DNA of 64,000 nucleotides, taken from the NCBI GenBank assembly GCA_022414725.1, contig CM039466.1, positions 32,544,319-32,608,318 of the forward strand, given 5' to 3'. Origin of the DNA: Microglena sp. YARC. Lineage: Eukaryota; Chlorophyta; Chlorophyceae; Chlamydomonadales; Chlamydomonadaceae. Within the stretch, counting starts at the first letter, position 1, and each line of letters starts with the position of its first letter. Shown here one piece after another: positions 10,672 to 23,457 of this stretch. Made by a program: the position numbers and the translations under genes. The notes below the pieces were generated by a model, which saw only the letters and a list, made by a program, of their open reading frames with translations, did not search any database and had not been told where the DNA came from.

Positions 10672-13600
10672 CCGACCTTTTTTCCCAACTGTATTTGTAC
10701 TTCGTGTAACTTTCTTGCCAGTGCGGATTTTTGAGCGTTAAGAGCACCATCGAGAAGGGCTCGACGAGACGAGTACGAATCTGCAATCGTTAGTCGGTTA
10801 CACCCAGTGTGTAATTGGTGGGTGCCCAGGAAGGCACATCCAGGCTGGACGCCAGGCTGGATGCCAGGCTGGACATCACCTACACCTTCGCGCCCAGCGT
10901 CGCACGAGCGGCAGTTAGGCTGAAAAACGCGCGCCCGCAACGCGTTCGTATGCGCGTTCTGAATTCTGGGCCCTGACGAGGTTCCTAAAGCAGTCGAGCC
11001 TGGGGTCTAGCCCCCCCCCCCCCCCCCCCCCCCCCCTCACACCCTCCTCCCCACCCACCACACACACACACCATCAACCCCACCCACCCCCACCACACAC
11101 GAGCAGACCCTCAGGCTCTAGAATACAATTTGAGTCAAATAAAACCATGACAATGATGGTGATAATGATAGATAGACAGACAAATAACGCCTTCAGTCCT
11201 TTTCATACCTGGGTGATCTCCTCCAAGGGCGCGGCCTACTGAGCTACCCAAGAAAGTTGTACAAATACTAAAACCTGAATAGCTTTTGCCCAAACTTGAT
11301 TTTTTTTTATGGTTGGAAAGGTCTTGACGAGATGATGCTTATGGACCCCCCCTTTCACTATGTAATACTGTCTGGGTGTCCAGATATGAAGCCTCGGGGG
11401 GGGGGGGGGGGGGGGGGGGGTAGGTGGTTGGGTGATCAGGGGGGGAAAAAACAATTTTCGAACATGCGGTCTGCAAACTTTATTCTTGCCCCCCCCTTGT
11501 TTACTTAAATGTTTTATTGCAGATGTATTTATGTATTTATTTAATTATTCATTTATTTCAAAGCAAGCTAGTAAACAGAGGGTGAGTTCAGGGGGGTCGT
11601 TTTGTATTTCATAATGATTTATATACTTTATTTACATATAAGATATATATGTTTATTTCAGATTTATTTATTTATTTTGAATCAAGTTAGTAAACAGAGG
11701 GTGAGTTCAGGGGTCTGTTTTTTATTTAATATTTATGTATTTATTTATAATTTTATTTACATATATTTATTATTTCAGATTTATTTATGTACTTATAAGC
11801 TAATGAGTAAATAGAGGGTGAGTTCAGGGGGCCTGCTGTATTTAATATTTATTTAATATTTTATTTGCATACATATGGTATCTCATATTTATTTCATATT
11901 TATTTATTTATTTACTTAGAAACAAGCAAGCAAGCAAGCAAGTTAGTAAACAAAGGGTCAATTCGATGTGGCTTTTTTTAATTTATTTAATCCAGGTTGA
12001 GTTGCTACTTGGGGTTTGGGGGGCAGCGCCATATCCAGGCCACGCAGTGGTGATGCTTCGTCGAAGTCCTAAGCGCATCGCAAGCAACGTAGAAAAATGG
12101 GCGGAGAGTGGGTTAATGCCCCGAACCGGATGAAGCCCCACATGTTTTGTGAACCCCGAAGTTTTGTAAACCCCAAATGTTTGCAGACCCCACATTTTCT
12201 GACCCCAATTTTGTGTGAACCCCGAATTATTGTGAACCCCAAATATGTGTAGACCCCGAATGTGTGTTGACCCAAAGCCCCGAATAGAGTGTGCGTTCTT
12301 GAGCAAGTTCTTACAGTCCAGTAAACAGAGATGGGTTCAGGGGGTATATGGGAAGTTTTTTCTACAACCTACGCTAGGAAGTTTGTGTCTAACCCGATTT
12401 TTTGTGAACCCCAAATATTTGTAGCCCTCAGATTTTTGCGAACCCCGAATATTTGTGAACCCCAAAGCCCTGAATTGAATGTGCGGTTCTTGAGCAAGTT
12501 CTTACAGTCCAGTAAACTGAGGGTGAGTTCAAGGGGTTGGTAGGAAGCGGTTTGTACCCCCAATGCTAGGAAGTTTTGTTGGCCCCGAATTTTGTGAACC
12601 CAATTTGTTTGCAAACCCCAATTTTTGCAAACCCCAATTTTGTGAACCCAATTTGTTTTGCAAACCCCAATTTTGTGAACCCAATTTGTTTTGTGCGCCC
12701 CAATTTTTTGTAGACCCCAGATTTTTGTGAACCCCTAATATTATGAACCTCAAAGCCCTGCATTGAGCGTGTGTTTTTGATGAAGTTCTTACAGGCCAGT
12801 ACACAGAGGGTGGGTTCAGGGGGTCTGTAGAAATTTGTTTATACACCTTACACTAAGAACATTTTTGGACCCAGCATTTGTGAGAACCCTAATGTTTTGA
12901 AGCCCTGAATCTTTTAAGCCCCAAATGTTTGTAAACCCCGAATTGTTCTGAATCCCAAAGCCCTGAATTGAGTGTGCGGTTCTGGGGCAAGTTCTTACAG
13001 GTCAGTAAACAGAGGGTGAGTTCAGAGGGTCTGTGGGAAGTGGTTTCTACACCCTAGGAAGTTTTTGTAGACCCCAAATTTGTGTGAACCCAATTGTTTT
13101 GAAGCCCCAAATGGAGTGTGCGGTTCTTGAGCAAGTTCTTACAGGCCAGTAAACAGGGAGTGGGTTCAGGGAGTCGGTGGAAGGGGCTTCTACACCCTAC
13201 ACTACAAAGTTTTTGTTGACCCCAGATTTTTGTGAACCCGCAATGTTTTGTGAAACCCTAATGTTAGTAGACCCCGGGTTTTTGTAACCCCCAAAGCCCC
13301 AAATTGACCGTGCTTTCTTCAGCAAGTTCTTACAGGTCAGTAAACAGAGGGTGGGTTCAGGGGGTCTGTGGGAGGTGGTTTCTACACCCTACACTAGGAA
13401 GATTTTGTAGAACCTGAATTTGTGAGAACCCCGAATTGCTGTGAACCCAAAATATTTGTAGACCCCGGATTTGTGTGAACCCCAAAGCCCTGAATTGAGT
13501 GTGTTAATCTGAAGCAAGTTCTTACAGGCCAGTAAACAGAGAGTGGGTTCAGGGGGTCTTCGGGAATTTATTTTTACACCCTACACCATGCAATGCCACC

Positions 13601-13927
13601 CAGTGTAATGTCCACCCACCACCACCACCACCACCACCTACCTCGACCACCACCTCGACCACCACCACTACAACCACCACCACCACCACCACCACGACCA
13701 CCACCACTACCTCCACCACCACCACCACCACCCACCACTACAACCACTGCTACAACCAGCACCACCACCTGCCACCACTTTTGTCAATCCAGGTATAGTG
13801 TGCCCCTCCCCGTCCAGCAGGCATTTAGTTCCATTAAACTCAGTTCAAATTCAAATTCAATTCAAATTCAATTCAAATTCAATCTCCCTCCCTCCTGTTT
13901 CCCTTTGCCAATCCAGATACACTGTGC

Positions 13928-13962
<35 letters not shown>

Positions 13963-16900
13963 CCCCCTCCACACACACACACCACCACCACCAACCACCA
14001 CCACCTGCCACTGTTTTTTGCCAATCCAGGTACACGCGTGCTTCCCCCCCCCCCCCCCCGCCCCCCCAACCAACAACAACCACCACCACCACCACCTGCA
14101 CTGTTCTTGCCAATCCAGGTACACTGTGCTTCTCCCTGTCCAGCACCCCACCCCACCCCACCACACACACACCCCACCATCCACCCTTCACCCACCCACC
14201 CACACCCACCCACCACACCTGCCACCATTTTTACCAATCCAGGAACACCGCGCTTCTGTCCCTCCCCCCCCCCCCCCCCCCCCCCCCCCCCGCCCCCTCC
14301 ACACACACACACACACACACAACCAACCACCACCACCTGCCACTATTTTTGCTAATCCAGGTACACCGTGCTTCTCCCCCCCACCCCCACCCCCCCACCC
14401 CCCAACCAACCAACCACCACCACCTGCCACTGTTCTTTGCCAATCCAGGTACACTGTGCTTCTCCCTGTCCAGCACCCCACCCCACCCCACACACACACA
14501 CCCCACCATCCACCCTTCACCCACCCACCCACACCCCACCACCCACCTGCCACCATTTTTACCAATCCAGGAAGACCGCGCTTCTGTCCCTCCCCCCCCC
14601 CCCCACACACACACCACACACACACCACCACAACTACCACCACCTGCCACTGTTTTTGCCAACTTAGGTACAGCGTGCCCCTCCCCGTCCATCAGGCATC
14701 GAATTTCATCAAACTGAGGTTGAGGAACAGCCCCCTATGCTAAGAGCTATATTTGAAGAAAATCGGGTGCGCCGCAGGGTACTTCCATTGACCAAATTGG
14801 CCAGCGCTTTAGCGCACTTGAAAAAATAAAAACTGCGCTTTGTAGGGCAAAAAGCGCAAAAATTGCTTGCTGCGCCCACATGGGGTTGAAAAAACTGCGT
14901 GAAACGCGCAGAGGGGCTCAAAAAGGCAGAGCGGCACCGCGTAAAATCGCGCACTTGGAAGTATCCTGGTGCGTTGCATCATTCAATCATTATATACTGC
15001 TAAGGCCAGTGTCCTTAAGTCATTCAGTCGTTGGTCTGCAAGGCAGGGATTTTGTTTTCACCCACACACACCCTGCCATGGTATGCTTCCACCCCCCCAC
15101 CCCCCCCACCCCCCCCACCCCCACACCCACACCCCACACCCTCCCCACACACACTGCCATGGGTAAGCCTTCCCCCCACAACACCCACACACCCACACAC
15201 CCTCCCACTCACACCGCAAGGCAGGGATTTTGTTTTCAAATCTGAAAAGGGTTTTTTCTAGCTTTATGGTTTTAGGCCTCCTCCAGGGACAGCTTTTAAT
15301 AGCTTTTGCAGCTTTTTATAGCTCTTTAATGGGATGTGTTGCATCATCTTTCAATCATTACGTTCTGCCAAGGCCAAACTCAGGGCCCCTGTCGATAAAA
15401 CGATTTCTTTTCTTGAGACTCACATTTGATTGGATGGAGCCCCTTATGCTACGAGCTGGATTTGAATAAAATCATGTGCTTAGCATCATTCAATCATTCT
15501 AATCTACTTCTAAGGCCGAACTCAGGGCCCCTGTCGGTAAAACGATTGTTTGGGGATCAGTTCATCAATGCCTTTTCTTTTTAGCCCTCCTATCACGGTT
15601 GAGCAAGTCCCTTTCGCCTATTTGGCCTACCCCTGGACTGTAACATACACACAACGCCGGTGTCTTTTAGTCATGCAGTAATTGGTCTGCTAGGACCGGT
15701 ATCATTCAGTCATTCTATTATTGTAGGGTCACTGCCATTCAGTCATTCTATTCTGCTAGGGCCGGTTTCATTCTATTATTGTAGGGTCACTGCCATTCAG
15801 TCATTAAGTCTTTCTATTCTTGTAGGGTCACTACCATTCAGTCATTCTATTCTTGTAGGGCTGGTGTCATTCAGTCATTAAGTCTTTCTATTCTTGTAGG
15901 GTCACTACCATTCAGTCATTCTATTCTTGTAGGGCTGGTGTCATTCAGTCATTAAGTCTTTCTATTCTTGTAAGGTCACTACCATTCAGTCATTCTATTC
16001 TTGTAGGGCTGGTGTCATTCAGTCATTAAGTCTTTCTATTCTTGTAGGGTCACTACCATTCAGTCTTTCTATTCTTGTAGGGCTGGTGTCATTCAGTCAA
16101 AGCAAAACAAAATACAAAGTGAAAGGCAGTAAACATATCCATGCTAGCTTGCAGGATGCAAATAAGAAGACTAGAAAGTACACGGCATAAAACTATGAAT
16201 GCAAACCATATACACACAATGGAAGATAGCTCAATAGTGCATGATGCACTGCAGGTTGCTAAGGAGAAGATCAAAAAGTAGAAGGTGCAAAACGTGTACG
16301 CACAATGAAATACAGATCAAGCATGCATGATGGATTACAGGTTGCTAAGGAGAAGACTGGGAAGTAGAAGGAGCAAAACAAAACACTCAATGAAAAACAG
16401 CTAAAGCATGCATGATGCACTGCAGGTTGCTAAAGAGAAGATCAGAAAGTAGAAGGTGCAAAACGTGTACGCACAATGAAAAACAGATCAAGCATGCATG
16501 ATGGATTGCAGGTTGCTAAGGAGAAGACTAGGGAGTACATGGCGCAAAATATGAATGAAAAACAAAGCATACACACAATGGAAGACAGCTAAATAATGTA
16601 TGGTGGATTGCAGGTTGCTAAGCAGAAGATCAGGAAAATACTTAGAAGGCTAGTAAAAATAGGAATTAGTGGGAAATATTAGGAAGACTAGAAAAATAGT
16701 ACACAGCGCAAAATATGAATGCGAAAACAAAACACTACATGAAAGACGGTCGCAAAGGAACTTTTAATTGTATTCTGCACTAATGCATTGATGGCATTGC
16801 AAGGTTGCTAAGGAGAAGATCAGGAAGTACTATGACAAAATGAAACCCAAAGTGTAGACTTATAAAGCATGCATGGTGGCTTGCAGGGTGATGAAGGAGA

Positions 16901-19900
16901 AGATCAGACAGTACACGGTTGTAAAAACATGAATGCAAAATGAAAATAAAAAGTGAAAGACTACTAAAGCATGCATGGTGGCTTGCAGGGTGATAAGGAG
17001 AAGATCAGGAAGTACACGGTGTAAAACATGAATGCAAAATGAAATACACAGTGAAAGACTACTTAAGCATGCATGGTGGCTTGCAGGGTGATAAGGAGAA
17101 GATCAGGAAGTACACGGTGTAAAACATGAATGCAAAATGAAATAAAAAGTGAAAGACTGTGAAAGACTACTAAAGCATGCATGGGTGGATTTTGCAGGTT
17201 TTTAAGGAGAATACTTCAGAAAGTACAGGGCGCAAAACATGAATGCAAAAATAAAACCAAAGTGAAAGACTGCTAAAGCATGCATGGTGGCTTGCAGGGT
17301 GATAAGAAGAAGATCAGGAAGTACACGGTGTAAAACACGAATGCAAAATGAAATCCAAAGTGAAAGACCAATAAAGCATGGTGGATTGCGGGGTGATGAG
17401 GAGAAGATTCGGAAGATACTAGGAAGGCTAGGGAAAATAGGAATAACTAAACAACAAGGAAAATAGGAATTACACGGAAAATCATACATTTAATTCTACA
17501 AGAATGCAAAATATGGATTGCAGGTTGCTAAGGAGAAGATTAGTAAGTACAGGGCGCAAAACATGAACGCAAAAATGAAAAAGTGCAAGACTGCTGAAGC
17601 ATGCAAATATTGCTTGCGGGTTGCTAAGGAGAAGACTAAGAAGTACAGGGCGCAAAACATGAATGCAAAAATAAAACACAACGTGCAAGACTGCTAAAGC
17701 ATGCATGGTGGATTGCGGGTGGCTAAGGAGAAGACTCGGAAGTAGAAGGAGCAAAACAAAACACTCAATGAAAGACATATAAAGCATGCATGGTGGCTTG
17801 CAGGTTGCTAAGGAGAAGATCAGAAGTACAGGGCGGCAAAAACATTGAGCTCGAGGAGAGCCTTGCACGCTCCAACAAGCGTGTGTTGTCATTGGAAGAG
17901 ACCGTGAAGAACATGAAACAGCAGCAAGAGGTAAAAACTTGCACAATCACAATGACACGAGTTGGGTTGGAGTATGAATGATATGTAGTGGTCACATGCT
18001 ACTACAAGTGTGTGTTGTCAGTGGAAGAGAGCGTGAAGAACATGAAGCAGCAGCAAGAGGTAAAAACTTGCACAATCACGATGACACGAGTTGGGTTGGA
18101 TTATAAATGCTATGCAGTGCTTGCATGCTACTACATGCGTGTGTTGTCATTGGAAGAGACCCGTCGAAGAGCATGAAGCTGCGCAAGAGATGAGAACTTG
18201 CACAATTACAAATGATGGGAATAGGGTTACGTCATGAGATGCTATGCTAGGGCTGGATTATAAATGCTATGTAGTGGTTGTATGCTACTACAAACGTGTG
18301 TTGTTAGTGGAAGAGACAGTGAAGAGCATGAAGCAGCAGCAAGAGGTTTGCACAATCACAATGATACAAGTGGGGTTGGATTATAAATGATATGTAGTGG
18401 TCGCATGCTACTACATGCGTGTGTTGTCATTGGAAGAGAGCGTGAATAGCTTGAAGCAGCAGCATGCAAGAGGTTATAACTTGCACAATTACAATGATGA
18501 TAATGTGGTGTGAAGTATGATTAACCTAACCTCACCACCACACACACAAACACACAATCACAATGATACAAGTGGGGTTGGATTATAAATGATATGTAGT
18601 GCTTGCATGGTCCAACAAACGTGTGTTGTCATTGAAAGAGAGCGTGAAGAACGTTAACACACACACACAAACACACACTCACATCCCCTACCTAGCCTCA
18701 CCACCACACACACAAACGCACACACACACCCTTTCTAACCTCACTACCACACTCACACACTCACACATCCCCTTCCCAAACTCACTACCACACACTCAAA
18801 CACACACACATCCCTTTCTAACCTCTATCCACCACACCAAACAAACACACACCCAAACACACACACACACACACACACACACCCTTCGTAACCTCACCAT
18901 CACACACAAACACACACGCATCCCCTTCCTAACCTCTCCACCACACGCACAAACACACAAACACACACGCACACACCTCCTAACCTTACCACCACACACA
19001 AACGCACACACGCCCTTCCTAACCTCACCACCACACAAACAAACACACACATCCCCTTCCTAACTTCACCACCACACGAACAAACACACAAACACACACG
19101 CACACACCTCCTAACCTTACCACCACACACAAACGCACACACGCCCTTCCTAACCTCACCACCACACAAACAAACGCACACATCCCCTTCCTAACTTCAC
19201 CACCACACGCACAAACACACATGCCCTGCCTAACCTCACCACCACACGCACAAACACACATGCCCTGCCTAACCTCACCACCACACACAAATATGCAGAA
19301 AGGTACCTCGACCGCAACAGAGCACAGGGCTGTCATAACACTGCAGGCTCAGGTTGACAAGGATGCACGGTGCATTAAGGTGGGCGCGGAGTGGTGAGGG
19401 AGTAGGGGAGAGGGGGGGGGTAAAGAAGGGAGGGGGAAGAGGAGGGGGGGGGGGGGGTAAAGGGAAGGGAGGGGGGGGGGGGTAAAAGGGAGGGGAGGGG
19501 GGGGGGGGGGAGGGTAGAAGGGGGTAAAAGGGACGGGGGGGGGGAGAGCAGAGCACAAGACTGCAGGCTCAGGGTTGACAAGGATGCACGGTGCATTAAG
19601 GTGGGGTGAGGAGTGGGAGGGAGTGGAGAGGGGGGTAAAAGGAGGTGAGGGGGGGGGGGGGGGGGGGGCAGTACCTGCTTGCCTGCATTGCAGCAAAAAC
19701 ACAAAACAAAAACCTTACGTGGTCACCAGGGTACTTCCAAGCGCGCGCTTTTGCGCGCTGGCGCGCTGCCTTTTTGAGCCCCACTGTGCGTTTCGCGCAG
19801 TTTTTTGCACCCCCCTGTAGGCGCAGCAAGCAATTTTTGCGCTTTTTGCGCTACAAAACGCAGTTTTTTTGTTTTCAAGTGTGCTAAAGCGCTGGCCAGC

Positions 19901-22675
19901 TTTTGGTCAATGGAAGTACCCCTGGTGGTCAACTGTGTGTCTGTGATAAGATGCTAAAGCGTGGTGCGAAGGTGGAGGAGCAGAAGAACAACAGATGCAA
20001 AAAATTCACAGTTAGGAGAGGGGGTAGGGGACAGGGTGGGGGGAAGAGGGTGCCTGCTTTCCTGCATTGCAGCAACACAAAACAAAACTCACGTGGTCGC
20101 TGTGTTGTCTGTGGTCAGACGCTGAAGCATGGTGCGAAGGTGCTGCAGCAGAAGAATGCAAGAGACACAAATCAGTTACTGTTAGGAGAGGGGGGAGGGG
20201 TGTGTGTGAGGAGAGTGCCTGGTTGCCTGCAGTGCAGTGCAGCAAGACAAAACAAAACCTCACGTGGTCACTGTGTTGTATGTGGTCAGGTGCTGGAGCA
20301 TAATGCAAAGGTGGAGGAGCAGAAGAATGCAAGAGTTGCAAAACAGTCGCATTTAATAGAGGGGGTGAGGTGGTGTTAGGAGAGGGGAGGAGGGGTGTGG
20401 GTGAGGAAAAGGGTGCTGCTTGCCTGTCATTAAAGCAACGCAAAACAGTAAACACGCTTTTCTCTGTGTCGTCTATGGTCAGGTGCTGGAGCATGATCTG
20501 AAAGTGCAGCAGCAGAAGAATGCAACGATGCAAAACAATCACAGTTAGGAGAGGGGGTGGTGTGGTTTTAAAAGAGCGGAGAGAGGGTGGGGTGATGTTC
20601 GGAGAGGGGGAGAAGGGGTGAGGGGTGGGTGGGGAAGGAGGGCGTCTGCTTGCCTGCATTAAAACAACGCAAAACAGAAACACGCTTTTCTCTATGTCGT
20701 CAATGGTCAGGTGCTGAAGCATGATCTGAAAGTGCAGCAGCAGAATAATGCAACAATGCAAAACAGTCACAGTTAAAAGCGGGGAGAAGGGGTGGGGTGG
20801 GGGGAGGAGGGCGTCTGCTTGCCTGCATTAAAGCAGCACAAAACATAAACAAACTTTTTTCTCTATCTGTGGTCAGGTGCTGGAGCATGATATGAAGGTC
20901 CAGCAGCAGAAGAATGCAACTGATGCAAAGCAGTCACAGCAGTCAGCGAGAGCAGCGTCTAGAAGAGAGGAGGTTCTGAAGCGACAGCTCATTGCTAGTA
21001 AAACAGAAGCCGAGGAGCTGAGGCTGGAGCTAAGAGCTGCCATGTTAGAGGTCAAGCGACTGATGTCATGCCGGCGGGACCCTGGTAGAATTGGTTGGGG
21101 ATCTCCTAACTTGAAGGTAGGTATTCAAGGAGGATGGGATGGATAGGGAGGGAGGAGAAGGGGGGCGAGGAGAGCAGCCCTGGTGGAGGTCAAGCGACTG
21201 AGGTCATGCCGGTGGGACACTGCTAGATTTGGTTGGGTTTCTCCTAACTTGAAGGTAGGAATTTCAAGGGGGGGGGAGAGGGGGGGGGGGGGGGGGGAGA
21301 GAGAGAGAGAGAGAGGAGAGGCTTTGAAATGACAGATCGTTTGCTAGTAAAACAGAAGCCGAGGAGTTGAGGATGGAGTTAAGCAGCCTTGTTAGAGGTC
21401 AAGCGACTGAGGTCATGCCGGCAGGTCACTGCTAGATTTGGTCGGGTCTCTCCTAACTTGAAGGTAGGTATTTAAGGGGAGGGGCGGGGGGGGGGTAGAG
21501 AGGGGAGGGGGGGGGAGGGGGATAGAGAGGAAGCCTTGAAGCAACAGATCGTCGCTAGTAAAATAGAAGCGGAGGAGTTTGAGGCTGGAGCTAAGAGCAG
21601 CCCTGTTAGAGGTCAAGCGACTTGAACGTCACGCCGGCTGGACACTGCTAGATTTGTCAGGTTTATCCTTATTTGAAGGTATTTATTAAAGGGGGGGTGG
21701 AGGGTGGGGGGGTGGGGGGGGGGAGAGAGGGAGGGGGGGGGGAGAGGGGGAGGGGAAGAGGGGAGTTATTAAAGGGGTGGGGAGGGTGGGGGGAGGGGAG
21801 AGCAGCCCTGGTAGAAGGTCAAGCGACTGTGGTCCTGCCGGTGGACACTGCTATAATTGGTTGGGGTTCTCCTAAACTTGAAGGTAGGTGTTAAAGAGGG
21901 GGGGGGGTAGGGGGGGAGAGGAGGGGAAGAGGGGGGGGGGGGGAGGGGAGGGGGAGAGAGAGGAAGCCTTGAAGTGAACAGATTGTTTCTTGTAAAACAG
22001 AAGCCGAGGAGTTGGGGAATGGGGTTTAAGATCTGCCTAGGCAGAGGTCAAGCGACTGAGGTCATTGCCGGATGGACCCTGGTAGAATTGGTTGGGTTCT
22101 CCTAACTTGAAGGTAGGTATTAAAGGGGGAGGGGGGGAAGAGGGGAGGGGGAGGGGGGGGGGACGAGGAGAGCAGCCCTGTAGAGGTCAAGCGACTGACG
22201 TCATGCCGGCGGGACACTGTAGATTTGGTCGTGGATGTCCTAACTTGAAGGTAGGTTTTGTATGTATGTATGTATGTATGTATGTATGTATGTATGTATG
22301 TATGTATGTATGTATGTTACAGTCCAGGGGTAGGCCAAATAGGCGTCAGGGACATGGAAATTGAACCGACGGGGGGGCTGGTGTTTTGCTACAGTGATAA
22401 TTTAATTATATACAATATTATTAAATCATCATATCAGCTGGGATGATGATTTAATTTTGCGATTATTATCGCATGAAGTATATTAGGTATTAAAAGGAAT
22501 GGGGGGGAGAGGGGGAGGAGAAGGGGGGAGGGGGGGGGGGGGGGGGGGGGGGGGGGCGAGGAGAGCACCCTTGCCAGAGGTCAAGCGACTGACGTCATGC
22601 TGGCGGGACACCGCTAGACATGGTCGGGATCTCCTAACTTGAAGGTATGTATTAAAGGGGGATGGGAGGGAGAGG

Positions 22676-22773
<98 letters not shown>

Positions 22774-23417
22774 GCTTCGAAATGACAGATCGTTCTAGTA
22801 AAACAGAAGCGAGGAGTTGAGGATGGGAGCTAAGAGCTGCCTAGCTAGAGGTCAAGCGACTGAGGTCATGCCGGATGGACACTGCTGGATTTCCTAACTT
22901 GAAGGTAGGTATTACAGGGGGAGGGGGGTAGAGGGGGAGGGGGGAAAGAGGGTGGGGTAGGGGGGGGGGGGGAGGCAGCTTTTAGCTCCAACCTCAAATC
23001 CTCAACTTCTGTTTAACTAGCAACGATCTGTCTTTGCTCCCCTCCCCTCCCCCCTCTCCTCTCTCCCCTCCCCCACTCTGAGGTGCACGTCGAGATGTTC
23101 ATGGTAACCAACGATGGACACCCACACCCACAACTACACCCACACGCTGGTGTCATGCCCTGACCTACCTGACCTCTTCCCCCGTTACATGACTTCCAGC
23201 TTTCTCTCACCACAAATGGTCACCCACCAACCCCCACCCCCACCCCCATCCTGCTGCTGTGGTGCAGGTCATGATGCTCATGGTAAACGACGATTGACAC
23301 CCACACCTACTCTCACACCCTCACCCACACCCACACACCCTCTTGTCACACCCAGCCTTAATGCCCCTGCAACCTTCCCACCTATGTCAGGACTACCAGG
23401 TTCTCTTGCCACCAATG

Positions 23418-23457
<40 letters not shown>

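Noticed and set aside
13593..14717. Long Pro/His/Thr-rich open frame (374 codons) and its Gly/Val antisense frames
   Set aside because: Produced by CCACC and poly-C runs in the exon 3 array; no domain, and all frames are open there.
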